Shown here piece by piece: positions 16,023 to 25,297 of a stretch of DNA of 64,000 bases. The translations under genes and the position numbers were made by a program. Below the pieces are notes generated by a model, which was given only the letters and a program-made list of their open reading frames with translations, had not been told where the DNA came from and ran no database searches. The stretch lies in the NCBI GenBank assembly GCA_937858705.1, contig CALLZM010000006.1, forward strand, positions 62,001-126,000, read 5' to 3'. The DNA is from an uncultured Candidatus Saccharibacteria bacterium. GTDB lineage: Bacteria > Patescibacteriota > Saccharimonadia > Saccharimonadales > Saccharimonadaceae. Within the stretch, counting starts at the first letter, position 1, and every line of letters starts with the position of its first letter.

Positions 16023-17062
16023 AATTCCCCCTTTGGTTGACATACTAGACAAATATGAGTGCCTCGACCAGCAACTTTTACCTTAGTGATAACTTCATCT
16101 GGGTGTCGATAGCAACTCTGCCCTTCACGACGAAAAACACGAGCAAATTGGAGGTAACTCCCTTTTCGTCCTTCGGCATCGACATAATTTTTATCGGTTG
16201 AGCCACCCTTATCGATACTAAGCTGTAAAATATGTACTATTTCAGTAAATAGTACTTTTAGTTGCACATCCGACAGATCCCGCACTCTGGTTTCTGGGTG
16301 AATATTGGCCGCCCATAGCGCCTCATCGGCATAGATATTCCCAACGCCAGCGATGACCGATTGGTCTAGTATCGCCGGCTTCACCATCGAGCCGGTGCGA
16401 CGACGGATGCGCTGAACAAATTCTGCGGCTGTCGTTGTTTCCTCGAGTGGCTCTGGTCCCACTTTTTGAAAAAATGGTAATTGCTCTACTTCTGCCGTGG
16501 GCATAAGTTTTATCCAGCCAAATTTGCGTTGGTCGTTAAAATAAAGATGTGAACCATCAGTAAACTCAAGCAATACTCTGGTTGAACGGTCCGGCAACTC
16601 ACCAATGAGGCTATCGTTTGGATGGCCACCAGCAAAACTCTGCATATCACTGGGTAGAGCTTCTGACCGAGCCACACTTCTCTGAGGAGACTGTGAAATC
16701 GACCCTAGGGAGATTTCAGCCGAACGCTCGATGGAAGTGCCGGGGGCACTTTCTGAGAAGAGTGTGCTCCGAGGAGAATGTGTGGCAAGGGAGGAGGCGA
16801 ACGAAATAGTCCTGAATATTAACTGTCCGGTCATCTTCAAATGAATCACAAGCGAATAGTTCGTACTTAGGTCTATTATCAACACCTTCGCACGACGGCG
16901 CACCGCTACCACGCTCGCGCCATACAAAAAATGTTCAACCTGCTCGGGCGCGTTGGGAAAACTTTTCGGCGAATCAAACACCGTCACTCGCCGCACTACC
17001 CGGCCCAGCAACAACCGTGCCAAGCCTCGCCGGACTGTCTCTACCTCTGGCAGTTCAGGCAT
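16019..17062 (-). CDS. mutM: Formamidopyrimidine-DNA glycosylase with ~70-residue insertion
   Basis: MutM removes oxidised purines such as 8-oxoguanine and nicks the DNA. The catalytic N-terminus PELPEVETVRRGL is intact, followed by HLKMTGQL, the RKFGWI loop, GVGNIYADEALW of the H2TH module and a terminal zinc finger (CYRHPDE...CLVC). The protein is 347 residues, 60-70 longer than usual. The surplus lies between residues 85 and 158 (DNA 16590-16810), has no similarity to the family and is built from nested palindromes. AAGGAGGTGG before ATG gives a strong Shine-Dalgarno. Confidence 0.94.
   Translation of the reverse strand: MPELPEVETVRRGLARLLLGRVVRRVTVFDSPKSFPNAPEQVEHFLYGASVVAVRRRAKVLIIDLSTNYSLVIHLKMTGQLIFRTISFASSLATHSPRSTLFSESAPGTSIERSAEISLGSISQSPQRSVARSEALPSDMQSFAGGHPNDSLIGELPDRSTRVLLEFTDGSHLYFNDQRKFGWIKLMPTAEVEQLPFFQKVGPEPLEETTTAAEFVQRIRRRTGSMVKPAILDQSVIAGVGNIYADEALWAANIHPETRVRDLSDVQLKVLFTEIVHILQLSIDKGGSTDKNYVDAEGRKGSYLQFARVFRREGQSCYRHPDEVITKVKVAGRGTHICLVCQPKGEL
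16590..16810. repeat. Palindrome-rich in-frame insertion in mutM
   Basis: The insertion contains several inverted repeats. CCACAC-TTCTC (from about 16672) pairs with GAGAA-TGTGTGG (ending about 16789), GAAATC with GATTTC around CCCTAGGG, and AGTGCC with GGCACT. It keeps the frame and adds a Ser-rich segment. Confidence 0.6.
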
Positions 17063-17114
17063 ACTGAAACCACCTCCTTATTCCTACTCGTCATAGGTAT
17101 AGTATATCAGCTAT

Positions 17115-17738
17115 CTAAAATCGTAGCTGATTTTGCTGCGTCGTAAAGCCAACAAGGCCATTTGGCAATTGTCGCGAAAAGAGATTCATCACCTGGCTCA
17201 GATTTGCGCCGAAAGTACCAGGTGAGCCTTTACAGTCCGAGGTCCAAAAATGATTGTCGACCGTTTCACCGTTCAATATCTCAAATTCGTATACATTACC
17301 CGTTGCACAAATACCAAGAAGGCTTCTATCTTCCACTTGTGCTTGCTTGCCAGGCTTGGTCATCGCCGCCTTATTAAGCGCATTCACAAACTGCTCGTAG
17401 GCCTGAGTATTGTTGTCGAGAGACTCCTTGTGGTCAACTTTCTCGAGATACCCCGTATACACTCGATATTCCCTGCTCGATGGCGAGATGGTAAGACGAT
17501 AGCTCTTGAAGTTCTCATTCGCGACAATTGGGCCGCGGATAGTCATACGAACGCTTCGATCAGCAGTAACGGTAAGGAGCCGTTCGTTGGCCGTTTCAGT
17601 AATGGTTTGTCCCTCTTTGTCACCTGTACCACTAGAGAACATGTACCGCCCGAGCGTAACGAGCCCCGCGATAAGCGCGACAACGACGACGATCAGGATG
17701 ATAATGGGGAATACTTTCGATGAACTACTTCTATACAT
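17115..17738 (-). CDS. Membrane-anchored hypothetical protein
   Basis: The 207-residue product has one N-terminal membrane helix (residues 9-31, FPIIILIVVVVALIAGLVTLG) and an extracytoplasmic domain of about 165 residues with two Cys (GICATGN and TSDCKG) that might pair. No family is recognised. TATAAT lies 6 nt before the ATG at 17738, predicting a leaderless transcript. It is followed by mutM on the same strand 52 bp away. Confidence 0.7.
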   Translation of the reverse strand: MYRSSSSKVFPIIILIVVVVALIAGLVTLGRYMFSSGTGDKEGQTITETANERLLTVTADRSVRMTIRGPIVANENFKSYRLTISPSSREYRVYTGYLEKVDHKESLDNNTQAYEQFVNALNKAAMTKPGKQAQVEDRSLLGICATGNVYEFEILNGETVDNHFWTSDCKGSPGTFGANLSQVMNLFSRQLPNGLVGFTTQQNQLRF

Positions 17739-17787
17739 AAGTTCATTATATCACGAATGAGCTTACAAGTCAATACTTGCCAGAACA

Positions 17788-18684
17788 TTATATAGCTGTC
17801 GTAATATACTGCCCTTGCTCTTGCAAGGCTCGTCTGAGTTTTGCGCCCAATGGAGCGGTGTTGGTGAACTTATAGTCTTTTACCTCGCCTAGGTGGTCAT
17901 CGGTAGTATCAATGCGGAATAGTACTGTCGAAGATCGTTTGTCGCGACTATTGTGAATGCGACAGAAACCAGCCTGCTCGCATTGCTCCAGCGTATGATC
18001 GGTAATAGTTTCTTGTCTCGCAAGGTTGACCAGTCGCCAATGAAACGCCGAGCGAGTTTTGATGTCAATGCCAATTGATTTTTTACTTTCAGGGTCGGTC
18101 ACTATCATATCTACCCCCATCGCATCTTGCACGCGACTGGTCATCTTCGCAACATACCCTTCGGCTTTCGCGCCGCGATAGACCGCTATTTCACGGCTCA
18201 GTCCATGAATAATTGCTTCGAGCTCTTTATCGGAAAACGGCTGCGTGTGCATTTTTCGACAAAATCGTTCGAGCTCTATCTTGAGACGGTCGTTAAAATC
18301 AGGAATATCCTTTTCGGGGAGCGATAGCACGAGCTCGACAAAGGTATCGTTAAAGTCAATCAGCTCGAACACTTTCGCCTGACGGTTGAGGTACCCGCCA
18401 AATTTTTTGGCAATGCTGCGTTGCGCTCGCACCGCACTAGGTGTTTGCACAATAAGCAGCGCCAATAAACTGACTGAATCGCCTCGCTGTTTCGCACGAA
18501 GTATTTTTGCCGCCTTTGTCGTTCGCGTGATAGCACCCTCGATGCCTTTGCCTTTGACTTGTTGCAGGGTCTGGTCGACTAACTTGCGAGCAGCTACATA
18601 GACAGAATCCGTCTCATATGCGGTCGGGTCGTATAACAGATTGCTTTTTTGCGGTCGGAAGACGCGCCATCTACCTATTTTCAT
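17788..18684 (-). CDS. Hypothetical protein, possible PD-(D/E)xK nuclease fold
   Basis: The 298-residue protein has a helical N-terminal half and a C-terminal region with GVDMIVTDPESKKSIGIDIKTR. A buried Asp followed about 14 residues later by IDIK resembles the D...(D/E)xK metal site of restriction-like nucleases. This is motif reading only and no family is recognised with confidence. A TACTAT -10 box gives an mRNA with a leader of about 25 nt lacking an obvious Shine-Dalgarno. Confidence 0.5.
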   Translation of the reverse strand: MKIGRWRVFRPQKSNLLYDPTAYETDSVYVAARKLVDQTLQQVKGKGIEGAITRTTKAAKILRAKQRGDSVSLLALLIVQTPSAVRAQRSIAKKFGGYLNRQAKVFELIDFNDTFVELVLSLPEKDIPDFNDRLKIELERFCRKMHTQPFSDKELEAIIHGLSREIAVYRGAKAEGYVAKMTSRVQDAMGVDMIVTDPESKKSIGIDIKTRSAFHWRLVNLARQETITDHTLEQCEQAGFCRIHNSRDKRSSTVLFRIDTTDDHLGEVKDYKFTNTAPLGAKLRRALQEQGQYITTAI

Positions 18685-18742
18685 ATATTTTTTGTTTTCA
18701 TTAGTTATTACACTTTTATAGTATCACAGATAGTGCAGAAAG

Positions 18743-20596
18743 TCAATAGACAACGACTGCTTGCCGGTACGCGTCTCTCGCGATATTCGTACGGACCATA
18801 TCTACCGTCCAATACGCGGGGCCGCTCGCCATTGGGTCATTCACCCAAAAGCCTAACGGCGCGTTTGCATTCCCTTTTACCCCCGTCACGACTGTGGCAT
18901 GGCTTGAAATGTTCATCTTGGCCGTACCGCCAGATGGCGTTTTCCAGGTCATGAATCCTGTATCTTTGGTAGCACCATACATAATGACCGGATGCCCCTC
19001 GTATATTTGCTTGGCAATCCATTCGGCTGAAATACCCCTCACAGCGGAAGCCGATCGACCACTGGCGATAGCCGCTTTAGCTGCTGGTGGCGCATCTGGT
19101 CCGGCAGATTGATATGCACCGCCATCTACCCGGCCAACAAACATTTCAGCTGGGTCGTCCCAGGTATACGGCTTTTTGCTGCGATCCATATCGCGAGGCT
19201 TGTACCCCATGGCGCGGACAAGTGTCATTTCGTCTCGCTGCACTCCATAAAAAGCCAGCGCCATTCGTAAAGAGGCCGCCACGCAAGTCGCTGTTTTTTG
19301 CTGCCTATAGTGCGGTACAGAGAGACGGCGCGTTTTGACCTCTGTTGTAAATCGAGTGCTGACAGCCGTCTGGCTCGGGAGGCCAAATGTAGTATTTTTT
19401 ACACCAGCAGCCATGGTTGCTGTGACTGTGCGCTGAAACCCGAGGTCTTTCACGCCAACCGTAAGCGTATTTCCCGACCACGACATGCCCGTTATTGTAC
19501 CAGACGACACCGAAAAGCGGCTTTCAGCACTGGCCTTATCGACCGGCTGGCTAAACGCGAATTTGATCTGCTGATGCTTTTGCGACAGTTCAGACCCTCC
19601 GCTCGGACTGCTAGCAGTCACGGGGCCAACAGTTCGAAACTCTTGGGTGATCGTTTTCGCTACAATACCACCCTCTTTGGTGCGAAACCCTTTTTCTATA
19701 CTGTACGAATAGGTTTTGCCAGGCTCAACTTTGGTCGGGCGAAATTCATAGGTAGTATCGTTCTTCCAGGTGCCATCGCCCGCAAGTGAGAATTTCACCT
19801 TATCGCGACTGTCCTCGCTAATCGGCTTGCCGAACACAATCGCTGCGGTATCTTTGTCGGTAAAGCCACTCTGTTTCACCACCTGCGTGATAGATGGAGC
19901 CTTTGCCACGGTAAATTCTTTACTCAGCAGCAACTGTTTATTTTTGGTGTCATACACTTCTACTGCCACTTTTTTGCCTTGAGGAAGATAGTTTTTATAG
20001 CTCCAAGTATATGTCTGGTCATCACTCACCTGAGGCTCAAGCACAATATTTGGCTGAATCCGTAGCTCCAACTGCCGCAGCCCACGATTTTTACTGGTTA
20101 AGCTAATTTCTAACAACTGATCGGCTGGAATGATGCTACCAGTTTGGAGTGTTTCAAGCCCGCTCTTCATAAGACCTGGAGCAGATTCAGTTGTAAAACG
20201 AATACTCGGAACTTTTGTTTTACCTCTTGTGATGTGCGTTATTTCTGGAAATGAAATAGTGTATTCGGTGTCTACCAAAAAAGCAGCATCTGGCTGAAAA
20301 AGCAACGAATCGGTCTTGCCAAGTCCCTCTTCTATGCGCTGCCAAGTTCCAGAAATAGCCGGCTCAAATGTGATTGCATCGAGCGGTATTTCACCCACGG
20401 TAGGCGAAAGCGCTATCTCGATTGATTGGTCGACTGAATGCAGTCCCGTCTTTTTCATACTTGCGCCCACCGGTGTCACCATAGTGATTGTGACATAAGA
20501 ACTCACTACCGCAAAAAGAGAAATGGCTATGATAAGCAAAACTCGTCTGAGCTTGGTACTACCTGTCGGCGCTGGCATGGTCTTTTGTGTATTCAT
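18743..20596 (-). CDS. Secreted protein with Ig-like domains and C39-like peptidase domain
   Basis: After an N-terminal membrane segment (RRVLLIIAISLFAVVSSYVTI) come three or four beta-rich Big/SbsA-like Ig domains (for example IEIALSPTVGEIP, and AAIVFGKPISEDSRDKVKF). The last 190 residues form a cysteine peptidase C39-like domain: Cys in TATCVAASLRMAL, His in SSHATVVTGV and the Asn/Asp of WVNDPM. Such proteins process or crosslink extracellular targets. I chose ATG at 20596, which precedes the signal anchor, instead of the longer upstream reading. Length is 617 residues. Confidence 0.8.
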   Translation of the reverse strand: MNTQKTMPAPTGSTKLRRVLLIIAISLFAVVSSYVTITMVTPVGASMKKTGLHSVDQSIEIALSPTVGEIPLDAITFEPAISGTWQRIEEGLGKTDSLLFQPDAAFLVDTEYTISFPEITHITRGKTKVPSIRFTTESAPGLMKSGLETLQTGSIIPADQLLEISLTSKNRGLRQLELRIQPNIVLEPQVSDDQTYTWSYKNYLPQGKKVAVEVYDTKNKQLLLSKEFTVAKAPSITQVVKQSGFTDKDTAAIVFGKPISEDSRDKVKFSLAGDGTWKNDTTYEFRPTKVEPGKTYSYSIEKGFRTKEGGIVAKTITQEFRTVGPVTASSPSGGSELSQKHQQIKFAFSQPVDKASAESRFSVSSGTITGMSWSGNTLTVGVKDLGFQRTVTATMAAGVKNTTFGLPSQTAVSTRFTTEVKTRRLSVPHYRQQKTATCVAASLRMALAFYGVQRDEMTLVRAMGYKPRDMDRSKKPYTWDDPAEMFVGRVDGGAYQSAGPDAPPAAKAAIASGRSASAVRGISAEWIAKQIYEGHPVIMYGATKDTGFMTWKTPSGGTAKMNISSHATVVTGVKGNANAPLGFWVNDPMASGPAYWTVDMVRTNIARDAYRQAVVVY

Positions 20597-20662
20597 TTTG
20601 TTTTTTATATAGATGCTATAGTATAGTATTTTAGCAAAACTATAGCGAGTGCACAAACTAAA

Positions 20663-23203
20663 CTATACCATTCCCCAATTGTCTCCAATACTGATGTCGG
20701 CGTTCAGTTTTACGCCGATATCTGGCGCGATTGTCTCCATGGCTTGCTGCAACATACTCGCCACTTCTTCTGCTAATTCTTTCGGGCTCTCAACTAAAAT
20801 TGAGTCATGGATCTGCAGTATCTGCTTTGGCCGCTTTGGTGACAATGACCACTTGCCGTATCGCTTATCTAGTTCATTTTCAATCCGAATCATCGCTTTT
20901 TTCATGAGATCTGCTTCAGTACCTTGAATCGGCATATTTGCCGCAGCCCTTTCAGCGCTGGTGCGCACCATAAAGTTGCTCGACTTCACATCTGGCGTTG
21001 GTCGCCGTCGACCATACAGCGTTTCAACAAAACCTTCCACATGAGCTTTTTTGATAGTGTCGTCAATATACTTTCGCACTGGCTGTCGAAGTGCGAAATA
21101 TTCGTCAATAAAGGTTTTTGCTTCTTGAAAGCTCATGCCAGTCGCTGCCGACAAGCCATGCGGACTCATGCCGTATAGTACCCCGAAATTAATCACTTTC
21201 GCATGTCGTCGCTGGTCCTTCGTGACTTTTTCAAAGGGAATCTTATATACCTCACTGGCTGTTTTGGCGTGAATATCGATATCCGTATTGAAGTCATCTA
21301 TCATCTGTTGGTCGCCCGCCAGCACCGCCGCCAATCGAAGCTCAAACTGACTGTAGTCTGCACTAATAAATACGCACCCTTCGGCCGGCACAAATGCCTC
21401 TCGAATGTGCCTGCCTACCTCAGATCGAACAGGAATATTTTGTAGATTAGGATTATTACTACTCAGCCTTCCCGTTGCAGCAATGCTTTGATCAAATGTT
21501 GTATGCAGCTTTGAGTTGGCATCGACTAGTTTCGGCAACGATTCAAGATAGGTGTTGCGGATTTTATCGAGCTCACGGAATTTTTCGATGTATTCGATAA
21601 TGGGATGTTGGCCTCGCAGCTTATCGAGTTCTTTTTGACTGGTCGAAAAACCCATACGACCTCTTTTTATACCAGTCGTCGGCAATTGCAATTTGGTAAA
21701 CAATACTTCACTCAGTTGCATAGGACTTGCCATATTAAACTCATATCCGACCATTGTATAAATAGCTTGTTCAACTGCATGCAACTCTATTTTGACTTTC
21801 TGATTCATCGCATCAAGCTTTGCAGTATCAAGCCGAATGCCTGCAAATTGCATTTTTGCCAGTATGCCGATGAGCGGAAAGTCAAGTGTTGTAGCGACAG
21901 TGAGCAGTGTAGGTTGTGTCTGCAGCTCTTCTTGTTGACGATCATAAATGCGCCAAATGTGCGCCAAGCGAGTGCCCGTATCGTCACCCTCATATCCTGT
22001 GATGTCTTGCTCTTGATGCGATCGCCGGAGCGGACTGAGCAGAAATTCCATTTGCCGTACTGAATACATCGTTTTCGGCAACGCAACGCCATCGGCAAGG
22101 AGCTGCATACACAATTGGTTGGCGTCAAAAGAAATAATTGGTACATGTTCGAGAAGTGTTGCGCATGTTTCGCTCTCTATCTCGTGCCATTCATCGCGAG
22201 AAGCTACGACCAATCGGTCGTTATCTACTGCCATCAGCACCTGTGGCTCCATGAGAAGACGAGTGAGTGTAGTATTGTTTACAACACTTTTTACAAGAGG
22301 GGCTACTTCAGGAGCCGCACCGCCACCACTAGTATGAAGTATTTTCGGCATCGACTTCAGTAGACTAGTAAATTCAAGTCTCGACAACAAGCTGCCCAAC
22401 GCTTCGCCGTCAAGGTTGGTAACGACCGCCTCCTCCAAGTCGAGCTCTACCGGGGCATCATGCCAAATTTCCGCTACTTTTTTGCTCATATACGCCGAGT
22501 CTTTTCCGTCGATCAGCTTTTTTTGCAACCCAGATTTTACTTCATCGATATGCTCATACACGCCGTCAAGCGTACCGTATCGTTGCAATAACGCGACCGC
22601 TGTTTTCTCGCCCACTCCTGGAACGCCCGGTATATTGTCGCTCGAATCACCTTTCAATGCTTTCAAATCAAGAAATTGATCAATCCGTATACCATATTTT
22701 TCTTCAAAACTCTTTGGATCAAAAAGGTGAATGTCGCTGAAGCCTCTTTTGAGTGCATACATGTGAGTGGTTTCATTAACGCATTGAAGCATATCAAGGT
22801 CCGAACTAATGAGGCAGGTCTCAATATTTTGCTCTTCGGCTTGCCTGGCGAGACTGCCGATAATATCATCTGCCTCATAATCGTCAAGTTCGTACAGTGG
22901 CCAATGCAATGCGCGTAGAAGTTCTTGCAGTAGTGGTATTTGCGCATAAAAATCCGCCGGTGCTGGTTTACGACCCGCCTTATATTCCGGATATATTTCT
23001 CGGCGTTTGCGGATATTCGTTTTAGGCTTGTCCCAAGCAACCACCACAAAATCTGGCTGCAATTTCTTGATAAGCTCGATGCTCATGGCCGCAAACCCGT
23101 ATACACCGCCCGTTGGTGTACCATCGGCCGCCGATAGTCCTGGCATAGCATAGTAGCCACGATAAAACACACTCTTGCCGTCGATGATTGCCAGTCTCTT
23201 CAT
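20663..23203 (-). CDS. polA: DNA polymerase I
   Basis: PolA fills gaps and removes RNA primers. The 846-residue protein has an N-terminal 5' nuclease domain (IDGKSVFYRGYYAM, DDYEADDIIG, LKGDSSDNIPGVPGVGEKTA) and a complete polymerase domain (ADYSQFELR motif A, RRHAKVINFGVLYG motif B, IHDSILVE motif C). The middle segment is shortened and I see no DEDD proofreading residues, so the 3'-5' exonuclease is probably inactive. TACAAT lies 6 nt before the ATG, so the gene is leaderless. Confidence 0.97.
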   Translation of the reverse strand: MKRLAIIDGKSVFYRGYYAMPGLSAADGTPTGGVYGFAAMSIELIKKLQPDFVVVAWDKPKTNIRKRREIYPEYKAGRKPAPADFYAQIPLLQELLRALHWPLYELDDYEADDIIGSLARQAEEQNIETCLISSDLDMLQCVNETTHMYALKRGFSDIHLFDPKSFEEKYGIRIDQFLDLKALKGDSSDNIPGVPGVGEKTAVALLQRYGTLDGVYEHIDEVKSGLQKKLIDGKDSAYMSKKVAEIWHDAPVELDLEEAVVTNLDGEALGSLLSRLEFTSLLKSMPKILHTSGGGAAPEVAPLVKSVVNNTTLTRLLMEPQVLMAVDNDRLVVASRDEWHEIESETCATLLEHVPIISFDANQLCMQLLADGVALPKTMYSVRQMEFLLSPLRRSHQEQDITGYEGDDTGTRLAHIWRIYDRQQEELQTQPTLLTVATTLDFPLIGILAKMQFAGIRLDTAKLDAMNQKVKIELHAVEQAIYTMVGYEFNMASPMQLSEVLFTKLQLPTTGIKRGRMGFSTSQKELDKLRGQHPIIEYIEKFRELDKIRNTYLESLPKLVDANSKLHTTFDQSIAATGRLSSNNPNLQNIPVRSEVGRHIREAFVPAEGCVFISADYSQFELRLAAVLAGDQQMIDDFNTDIDIHAKTASEVYKIPFEKVTKDQRRHAKVINFGVLYGMSPHGLSAATGMSFQEAKTFIDEYFALRQPVRKYIDDTIKKAHVEGFVETLYGRRRPTPDVKSSNFMVRTSAERAAANMPIQGTEADLMKKAMIRIENELDKRYGKWSLSPKRPKQILQIHDSILVESPKELAEEVASMLQQAMETIAPDIGVKLNADISIGDNWGMV

Positions 23204-23235
23204 AGGTTTATTGTACCACTAATGGCGACCCGTCG

Positions 23236-23787
23236 CTAAAGAGTAGTGAGTGACGCAATGGCTCGCTCAACGAATTGTTCAAAACCCGCATCGTTCATGA
23301 GCGCTATATCTGCTTGCTCACCAATAGCGCGAATATTAAAATCTGCATCACTATCGCCGCCATACATTTCTTTTTCCTCGCGGGCTCGAAATGCTTCTAG
23401 CGTGATGTCCGCCTCTGCATCACGGGCTCGATCAATCATCCGCTGATACCGAACTTCAATCGGTGCATCGATATACACCATCACTCCACCAGCGTTTTTG
23501 AGTGCTTTCATCTCACCTAAGGAGCGAATGCCAGTGATAACAAGTGGTCGTGGTTTATCGAGACCTTGTTCGACAAAATAGCCAGGGCCAAATCGCTCAC
23601 GGCACTCCTGAGCTACTTCGCGAAGTACTGGGCGCTCAACTGAGCCTCGTTCACGCATAGCCACTTCGCGCACCAAGTCGCTCGTCGACACTTGAGTATA
23701 GCCATACTCATCGACCAATACCTGCGCCAAAGAGTCTTTACCACTGCCAAATGAGCCAGATACACCTATAAGTTCGGGGAGTTTCAT
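23236..23787 (-). CDS. P-loop nucleotide kinase (dephospho-CoA-kinase-like)
   Basis: The 183-residue protein begins MKLPELIGVSGSFGSGKDSLAQ, a Walker A, and has VITGIRSLGEMKALK and the RYQRMIDR lid typical of the AAA_18/CoaE group. It presumably phosphorylates a small nucleotide or cofactor. No CoA pathway neighbour is present, so CoaE itself is uncertain. The start is ATG at 23787, where TACAAT ends 7 nt upstream. It diverges from a second P-loop kinase across a 24-bp shared promoter. Confidence 0.75.
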   Translation of the reverse strand: MKLPELIGVSGSFGSGKDSLAQVLVDEYGYTQVSTSDLVREVAMRERGSVERPVLREVAQECRERFGPGYFVEQGLDKPRPLVITGIRSLGEMKALKNAGGVMVYIDAPIEVRYQRMIDRARDAEADITLEAFRAREEKEMYGGDSDADFNIRAIGEQADIALMNDAGFEQFVERAIASLTTL

Positions 23788-23811
23788 GAATAGTATTGTA
23801 CTATAGATAGT
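23788..23811. promoter_or_regulatory. 24-bp bidirectional promoter with overlapping -10 boxes
   Basis: The minus-strand -10 TACAAT (23795-23800) and plus-strand -10 TACTAT (23799-23804) overlap by 2 bp. Each ends 7 nt before its own ATG, so both mRNAs would be leaderless and cannot be initiated at the same time. Confidence 0.6.
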
Positions 23812-24300
23812 ATGGTTAAACAAAAAGCACTCAGTATTGTGGCATTCGTCGGGTTGACTGGAAGCGGCAAAACGACTGCGTCTGCTTACTTGGCTCAGCT
23901 TGGCGCTCCTCGTATCACCGCATTGGATACCACGGAGATTGTCGACGAAATAACTCACATAGCAGAGGCTGGACAACGCCTGATTGTTATCGACGATATA
24001 GCTTCATGGGAGCAATATCGAGCCGTGAAACATGCGTTTCCTGGACGATTCACCGTTGTCGCACTCACCAGCCAAACAAATATTCGCCATCGTCGCCTCG
24101 GCAAACGACAGTCCGACGCACTCACCATACACCAGGCCGAAGAGCAAGACCGCGAAATATTAGCTGCCAGCCAAAAAGCTGAGCCTATCGCTGCGGCAGA
24201 CCACACCATCATAAACGATGGCGCTATTGAAGACCTGCATGCAAACATCGACGAAATTGTCGCCACTGTTCGTGCGTGCACAGCGGGCAGATGGTGTTAA
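23812..24300 (+). CDS. P-loop nucleotide kinase, paralogue of the divergent gene
   Basis: The 162-residue protein has a Walker A GLTGSGKTTASAYL near residue 14 and a region VIDDIASWEQYRAVKHAF that parallels the divergent kinase. The RHRRLGKRQSDAL segment could be the lid. It is probably a small-molecule or nucleotide kinase arising from duplication of the neighbour. TACTAT ends 7 nt before its ATG. Substrate unknown. Confidence 0.7.
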   Translation: MVKQKALSIVAFVGLTGSGKTTASAYLAQLGAPRITALDTTEIVDEITHIAEAGQRLIVIDDIASWEQYRAVKHAFPGRFTVVALTSQTNIRHRRLGKRQSDALTIHQAEEQDREILAASQKAEPIAAADHTIINDGAIEDLHANIDEIVATVRACTAGRWC

Positions 24301-24322
24301 TGGCTAGTCTTTGAAATACCTC

Positions 24323-25297
24323 TTATGACAGGTATTCGTACAGCTTTTTCGCGTCTTTATGCTTGCGAAGCTTTGTCAGAGCCTTGGCTTCAATTTGGCG
24401 GATTCGTTCACGAGTAACAGCAAACTCTTGTCCAACTTCTTCGAGGGTATGGCTTTTGCCGTTATCGAGGCCGAAGCGCATGCGAATAATTTTTTGTTCA
24501 CGGTCGCTGAGGCTTGAGAGTACTTCTTGAACCTGTTCTTTCAGTAGTTGGTTCGAAGCAGACTCTTCAGGTGTTGCCGATTCATCATCTTCGATAAAAT
24601 CGCCGAGCACGCTGTCCTCTTCCTCGCCATCACGACCAATGCCAGCATCAAGGCTTGAAATATCTTGCTTGATCTTGATGACATATTCGATCTTTTCTGG
24701 CTCCATCTCCAGCTCTTTGGCCAGTTCGTCGATGGTCGGCTCACGGTTGAGCTCTTGCGTCATGCGTCGTTGCGTGCGAAGCAGCTTGTTGATGGTTTCT
24801 ACCATGTGAACAGGAATACGAATCGTTCGCGCTTGGTCGGCAATGGCTCGAGTTATTGCCTGGCGGATCCACCAAGTGGCATAGGTTGAAAATTTGAAAC
24901 CGCGATCTGGGTCGAACTTTTCGACCGCTCGCAGCAAACCAGTATGACCTTCTTGAATGAGATCGAGAAAATCTAGACCACGACCACTATATCGCTTGGC
25001 GATACTGACGACTAAGCGCATATTCGCCTCAGCCATCTTATCTTTCGCCTTTTTGTCGCCTTGCACGACTCTCTGCGCCAGCTCTAATTCCTCATCGGCC
25101 GACAGAAGTGGAATTTTACCAATCTCACGAAGATGCAACCGTACTGAGTCGTCTGAAATATCATCGAGATATTGACCATTATTGAGTACATCTTCGGAAA
25201 GATCTTCCTCCTCTAGGTCATCAATATTCGGTTCGTCATCGTCAAACGAAGTTGGTAAAACAGTGTCATCACTTGGTGGTTGACTATTGTCTGGCAC
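24323..25297 (-). CDS. rpoD: Primary sigma-70 factor
   Basis: The 324-residue protein is the housekeeping sigma factor. An acidic N-terminus replaces region 1.1. Region 1.2 ([17 protein letters not shown]), region 2 ([37 protein letters not shown]), region 3 and region 4 ([22 protein letters not shown]) are intact, so it should read the TTGACA/TATAAT promoters noted across the window. The start is GTG at 25297 with AAGGAGACACAGC upstream. It overlaps the dnaG 3' end by 14 bp, giving the classic dnaG-rpoD order. Confidence 0.97.
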   Translation of the reverse strand: MPDNSQPPSDDTVLPTSFDDDEPNIDDLEEEDLSEDVLNNGQYLDDISDDSVRLHLREIGKIPLLSADEELELAQRVVQGDKKAKDKMAEANMRLVVSIAKRYSGRGLDFLDLIQEGHTGLLRAVEKFDPDRGFKFSTYATWWIRQAITRAIADQARTIRIPVHMVETINKLLRTQRRMTQELNREPTIDELAKELEMEPEKIEYVIKIKQDISSLDAGIGRDGEEEDSVLGDFIEDDESATPEESASNQLLKEQVQEVLSSLSDREQKIIRMRFGLDNGKSHTLEEVGQEFAVTRERIRQIEAKALTKLRKHKDAKKLYEYLS

